Shown piece after piece: positions 5,967-7,997 of a DNA stretch of 7,997 nt. This DNA comes from Natrialbaceae archaeon B1-Br10_E2g27. GTDB lineage: Archaea > Halobacteriota > Halobacteria > Halobacteriales > Natrialbaceae. Both the position numbers and the translations under genes were made by a program. The first letter of the stretch is position 1, and each line of letters begins with the position of its first letter. A model generated the notes under the pieces. The model ran no database searches. It was given only the letters and a program-made list of their open reading frames with translations, and was not told the DNA's origin. The DNA lies in the NCBI GenBank assembly GCA_001563885.1, contig LKMM01000106.1, forward strand, positions 1-7,997, in the 5' to 3' direction.

Positions 5967-6143
5967 CTACGAACGGTCCCGAAGCGCACGCCGATACTCG
6001 CCGTGGGGATCGCCAGGATCGAAGGGAGCAGGCGCGCTGTTTTCGGTTGGTGCGCCACAGTCGGGACAGCTGTCAGAAAGGGCATACACCGGGCGATCGT
6101 GGGTCTCGCGCCACGCCGAACACACCCGGATGTCGGATTTCAT
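5967..6143 (-). CDS. nop10: H/ACA ribonucleoprotein protein Nop10
   Basis: This 58-residue protein reads MKSDIRVCSAW, then VYALSDSCPDCGAPTENSAPAPFDPGD, then PHGEYRRALRDRS. The NSAPAPFDPxDPxGEYRR stretch matches the conserved linker and C-terminal helix of Nop10. Nop10 is the small zinc-ribbon subunit that contacts the pseudouridine synthase Cbf5 in H/ACA guide-RNA particles modifying rRNA. Only three cysteines are present (C8, C26, C29). The first half of the zinc site is CSAW rather than the usual CxxC; H15 could be a substitute ligand. The ATG overlaps the aIF2-alpha stop (ATGA), so the genes are translationally coupled. Position between aIF2-alpha and a PAC2-family gene is the usual archaeal arrangement. 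The gene is small and easily missed. Confidence 0.93.
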   Translation of the reverse strand: MKSDIRVCSAWRETHDRPVYALSDSCPDCGAPTENSAPAPFDPGDPHGEYRRALRDRS

Positions 6144-6937
6144 TCGTCGTCGGTGCGACGCTCGCGGTGGTACTCGCCAGTTCCCTCGTGGGATTCGATG
6201 GCGGTGATCGCGCGTTCGGCACTCGCCTCGAGTGCGGATTCGGCCGTTTTGTAGTTCGGCGCTTTGACTTCGATGCGGTACTCGGGTGCGCCGACGTAAC
6301 TGACGGTCAACTCGACTTCATCGGGCACTTCGCCGTTGCCTTCGGCCGCCTCGAGGGCCTCTCGGATGCCGTCGACGCCGGTTGGCGAGGGGTTTTCTAA
6401 GTCGACGTAGCCGGTGACGTTAACGTAGGGCACCGAGACGTTCTCGCGGGCGGTCTCGACGATTGCCTCGAGTTCGTCGTCGTCGAGATCGGTGGTCTCG
6501 AGGGCTTCCTCGCCGTGGATCGCCGCCTGCTTGAAGCCGTCATAGAGGCTGCCCTGAGCACCGATGAGTTCGTTTGCGATCGCGGTATAGCGTTCGTCCT
6601 CGATATCGGCGAAGGCCAGTTCCATCCAGTTGTCGGCCTTCTGCTCGTTTTTCCACTGCTGGATCTTTTCCGATCGCTGGTGGTCGTTGACGTCTTTCAG
6701 CGAGAGGTCGATCTGTTCGTGGCCTTCGTCGACATCGAGTACCTTACAGACGACGATCTGACCCTCACGGACGTGATCGCGGACGTTTTTGATCCAGCCG
6801 CTTGCAACTTCGGAGATGTGGATCAGCCCACGTTTGTCCTCGTACTCCTCGAGATCGACGAAGACACCGAAGTCTTCGATTTCGTCGATCTTGCCGACGA
6901 CGAGTTCGCCGGGGTCGGGCCAGCCGCTGTATTTCAT
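6140..6937 (-). CDS. eif2a: Translation initiation factor IF-2 subunit alpha (aIF2-alpha)
   Basis: This 265-residue protein is the alpha subunit of the heterotrimer that carries initiator Met-tRNA to the small ribosomal subunit. An N-terminal S1 RNA-binding domain spans about 10-83 (GELVVGKIDEIEDFGVFVDL, GLIHISEV at 37-44, KVLDVDEGHEQIDLSLKDV). A helical middle domain follows at about 88-180 (RSEKIQQWKNEQKADNW). An alpha/beta domain covers about 185-250 (ENVSVPYVNVTGYVDL, VELTVSYVGAPEYRIEVKAPNYKTAE) and binds the gamma subunit. The tail is highly charged, as usual in halophiles. The segment SEVASGWIKNVRDHV corresponds to the region of eukaryotic Ser51. The ATG overlaps the rps27e stop, and its own stop overlaps the nop10 start, so three genes are coupled by ATGA overlaps. 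Confidence 0.96.
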   Translation of the reverse strand: MKYSGWPDPGELVVGKIDEIEDFGVFVDLEEYEDKRGLIHISEVASGWIKNVRDHVREGQIVVCKVLDVDEGHEQIDLSLKDVNDHQRSEKIQQWKNEQKADNWMELAFADIEDERYTAIANELIGAQGSLYDGFKQAAIHGEEALETTDLDDDELEAIVETARENVSVPYVNVTGYVDLENPSPTGVDGIREALEAAEGNGEVPDEVELTVSYVGAPEYRIEVKAPNYKTAESALEASAERAITAIESHEGTGEYHRERRTDDE

Positions 6938-7107
6938 CGTGACTCGACGGTTTCTAGGATCTCGTGGTCGATTTCGGCTTTGCCGCCGGTCGGGGTCGCA
7001 AGCGTCGTCCCACAGACTGCACAGGAGACGACCGTCGAGGCCTTGCCGAAGACGACCTGTTCGTTCTCACAATCGCTGCATTTGACGCTGTAGAAATTTC
7101 CTGCCAT
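6934..7107 (-). CDS. rps27e: 30S ribosomal protein S27e
   Basis: This 57-residue zinc-ribbon ribosomal protein of the small subunit reads MAGNFYSVKCSDC at the start. A first CxxC lies at 10-13, the conserved NEQVVFGKAST, a second CxxC at 29-32, and the family ending TLATPTGGKAEI. Length is typical for archaeal S27e. I start at the ATG at 7107, which matches family N-termini. The frame extends 13 codons upstream into rpl44e, but a good Shine-Dalgarno site 8 bases before 7107 settles the choice. Its stop overlaps the start of aIF2-alpha. Confidence 0.95.
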   Translation of the reverse strand: MAGNFYSVKCSDCENEQVVFGKASTVVSCAVCGTTLATPTGGKAEIDHEILETVESR

Positions 7108-7111
7108 CGTG

Positions 7112-7120
7112 ATCACTCCT
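7112..7120 (-). promoter_or_regulatory. Shine-Dalgarno site of rps27e
   Basis: The minus strand AGGAGTGAT overlaps the stop codon of rpl44e and lies just before the ATG at 7107; GGAG is 8 bases from the ATG. It nearly matches AGGAGGTGAT. It decides the rps27e start and couples it to rpl44e. Confidence 0.75.
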
Positions 7121-7397
7121 TGAACTCGAGTCGGCCGGTTCGCCATCCTTCACGAAGGTGGGCGCGACCACACTCAGTACAGCGGTACTTGAGATTCGTT
7201 TTCTTCGTGGGTTTCTCACCGCTTGGCACCTTCGAGAACTTCCCTGAGTTCCCGATCGTAGAGGTCTGGCGTTTGCGTTGGCGGTCGGCGACCGCTTTCA
7301 TGCCGGTCGAGGCACCGCGTCGGACCTTCTCGACTTCGTGTTCGTAGTGTTCGTGACAGTGCGGACAGTACGTATTGAATCGGCGTGGCATCTGCAT
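7113..7397 (-). CDS. rpl44e: 50S ribosomal protein L44e
   Basis: This 94-residue basic zinc-binding protein of the large ribosomal subunit sits near the E site. It begins MQMPRRFNTYCPHC with CxxC at 11-14 and has the conserved IGNSGKFSKVPSGEKPTKKTNLKYRCTECG with the second CxxC at 73-76. It ends AHLREGWRTGRLEFKE. The sequence closely follows the haloarchaeal L44e pattern as I know it, which supports the ATG at 7397; the second ATG at 7391 is less likely. It is the first gene of the cluster rpl44e-rps27e-aIF2-alpha-nop10 and probably carries the main promoter. Confidence 0.96.
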   Translation of the reverse strand: MQMPRRFNTYCPHCHEHYEHEVEKVRRGASTGMKAVADRQRKRQTSTIGNSGKFSKVPSGEKPTKKTNLKYRCTECGRAHLREGWRTGRLEFKE

Positions 7398-7430
7398 GTT
7401 AGCTCACTTGAGGTGGGCTAAGATATCCCC

Positions 7431-7438
7431 GTTTAAAA
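7431..7438 (-). promoter_or_regulatory. Probable TATA box of the rpl44e operon
   Basis: The minus strand reads TTTTAAAC, about 37 bp upstream of the rpl44e ATG. This would give a short leader of about 10 bases with no SD site. A weaker AT-rich alternative, GATATCTTAG, sits at the exact leaderless distance (about 7417-7426), so the true element is uncertain. Confidence 0.45.
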
Positions 7439-7484
7439 CCCGTTTGGTTCGGTCGCGTCGGCCACCGATACCCCGTTCGAAGCG

Positions 7485-7490
7485 TTTAAT
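7485..7490 (+). promoter_or_regulatory. TATA box of the HAH_0734-family gene
   Basis: The plus strand TTTAAT is centred 27 bp before the ATG at 7515 in GC-rich surroundings, consistent with a leaderless transcript. No SD site is present. Confidence 0.6.
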
Positions 7491-7514
7491 CCCCTCTCGC
7501 CAGAAGTATTTGCC

Positions 7515-7781
7515 ATGAAGCGGCTCATCATCCACGGCGATCCCGGCGTTCGGAAAGGGGCCATCATCGAGTACGGCGGCGAGGAGCTGGTCTGTTTTGC
7601 CATCAGTCGCAACGGAGAGTGGCACGGCCCCGACCGAGTACAGCTGTGGTGTACGGTCGGCACCGAATCGGAGTTCGAAGACTTCGAGAAACGGAACTTC
7701 CTCCCACACTTTCTGGACGTCGACCGCGTCGACGCCGAAGAGATCGACGTCGTTCGAGCCACCGGCGAACTGACGATCTGA
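7515..7781 (+). CDS. Small conserved haloarchaeal protein, HAH_0734 family
   Basis: This 88-residue acidic, soluble protein begins MKRLIIHGDPGVRKGAIIEY. It includes a Trp-rich middle (NGEWHGPDRVQLWCTVG) and an end typical of the group (NFLPHFLDVDRVDAEEIDVV). There is no signal peptide or membrane segment. I recognise it from memory as the family annotated HAH_0734 in haloarchaea; its function is not known to me. HGDPGVRKG looks superficially like a nucleotide-binding loop but lacks the GKS/T of a true P-loop. Divergent placement 117 bp from rpl44e, its own TATA box, and the initiator tRNA downstream put it in a translation neighbourhood, which hints at, but does not prove, a ribosome-related role. 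Confidence 0.82.
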   Translation: MKRLIIHGDPGVRKGAIIEYGGEELVCFAISRNGEWHGPDRVQLWCTVGTESEFEDFEKRNFLPHFLDVDRVDAEEIDVVRATGELTI

Positions 7782-7786
7782 ACGGA

Positions 7787-7799
7787 ACCGTCGGACGGT
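7787..7799 (+). repeat. Short hairpin after the HAH_0734-family gene
   Basis: ACCGT-CGG-ACGGT forms a 5-bp stem with a 3-base loop starting 6 bases after the stop codon. No T tract follows, so it may protect the mRNA 3' end rather than terminate transcription. It is short and could be chance. Confidence 0.3.
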
Positions 7800-7893
7800 C
7801 AAACACATCGGTGTCACGTCTCGAGGCGGGTTAGCGCTGTCGTGGTTGACTCGAGTAGACAAAAACCCGCATACGGTATCCGAATCACAACCC

Positions 7894-7900
7894 TTAATTA
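7894..7900 (+). promoter_or_regulatory. TATA box of the initiator tRNA gene
   Basis: TTAATTA is centred 26 bp before the first base of the tRNA and preceded by ACAACCC. This is the position expected for an archaeal tRNA promoter that starts transcription at or just before the mature 5' end. Confidence 0.6.
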
Positions 7901-7922
7901 GTCCACTCGGTTAGGATGAGGT

Positions 7923-7997
7923 AGCGGGATGGGATAGCCAGGAGATTCCGGCGGGCTCATAACCCGCAGATCGGTAGTTCAAATCTACCTCCCGCTA
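7923..7997 (+). tRNA. Initiator tRNA-Met (anticodon CAT)
   Basis: This 75-base cloverleaf delivers Met to start codons with aIF2. The acceptor stem is AGCGGGA (7923-7929) pairing with TCCCGCT (7990-7996), plus discriminator A at 7997. The anticodon stem is GCGGG/CCCGC with loop CTCATAA and anticodon at 7958-7960. The T arm is GGTAG/CTACC with loop TTCAAAT. Initiator identity rests on the three G-C pairs beside the anticodon loop and the A1-U72 pair. No intron is present. The window ends on the discriminator base, so whether CCA is encoded cannot be seen. Confidence 0.95.

Noticed and set aside
6515..7093. Acidic, hydrophobic open frame of 192 codons opposite aIF2-alpha
   Set aside because: It looks protein-like only because it is antisense to Asp/Glu/Val-rich codons; the opposite strand holds unmistakable aIF2-alpha and S27e.
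7108..7146. 13-codon N-terminal extension of S27e
   Set aside because: It overlaps rpl44e, and the SD site and family alignment both point to the ATG at 7107.
7404..7862. Open frame of 152 codons on minus over the HAH_0734-family gene
   Set aside because: It is antisense to a recognised gene with a well-placed TATA box and covers the divergent promoter region.
1..7997. CRISPR array, insertion sequence or prophage signature
   Set aside because: I see no regularly spaced repeats, transposase, integrase or terminal repeats; base composition is uniform apart from short promoter regions.

Overview
The window looks like haloarchaeal chromosome, most likely from the Natrialbales (Natrinema, Haloterrigena or Natronorubrum type). 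The evidence is GC-rich DNA, acidic Asp/Glu-rich proteins, a Tat-lipobox lipoprotein, TATA boxes about 26-28 bp before start codons (leaderless transcripts), CTCGAG strongly over-represented, and recognisable archaeal genes: L44e, S27e, aIF2-alpha, Nop10, a PAC2-family protein, a geranylgeranyl-reductase-family flavoprotein and an initiator tRNA. The genus is inferred, not shown.

Left part (1-2428, minus strand): a three-gene operon read right to left. It encodes a Tat-type lipoprotein, a six-helix ABC-2 type permease, and an ABC ATPase that is cut by the window edge. The genes are 6 bp and 1 bp apart, with Shine-Dalgarno sites before the second and third. A TATA box sits about 27 bp before the first gene. 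This looks like an export or membrane-remodelling ABC system of unknown substrate.

Middle part (2523-5110): a minus-strand flavoprotein of the geranylgeranyl reductase family, then a divergent plus-strand winged-helix protein with an unrecognised C-terminal domain. Next comes a 292-bp convergent intergenic region holding a perfect 13-bp inverted repeat, an abutting palindromic TATA-like element and a second hairpin. This is the least explained DNA in the window.

Right part (5111-7397, minus strand): a conserved archaeal translation/ribosome/proteasome cluster in the order rpl44e, rps27e, aIF2-alpha, nop10, PAC2-family chaperone. The first four genes are tightly coupled (SD site or ATGA overlaps). 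The PAC2 gene follows after 91 bp with its own TATA box. nop10 (58 aa) is short and easy to miss. Divergent from rpl44e is a small protein of the haloarchaeal HAH_0734 family, and the window ends exactly on the last base of an initiator tRNA-Met.

Most of the window is conserved housekeeping. I see no defence island, CRISPR array, transposon or integrated element. The best candidates for something undescribed are the structured convergent intergenic region (possible regulated small RNA), the winged-helix protein's C-terminal domain, the lipoprotein/ABC-2 operon, and the haloarchaea-specific Nop10 and HAH_0734 variants.
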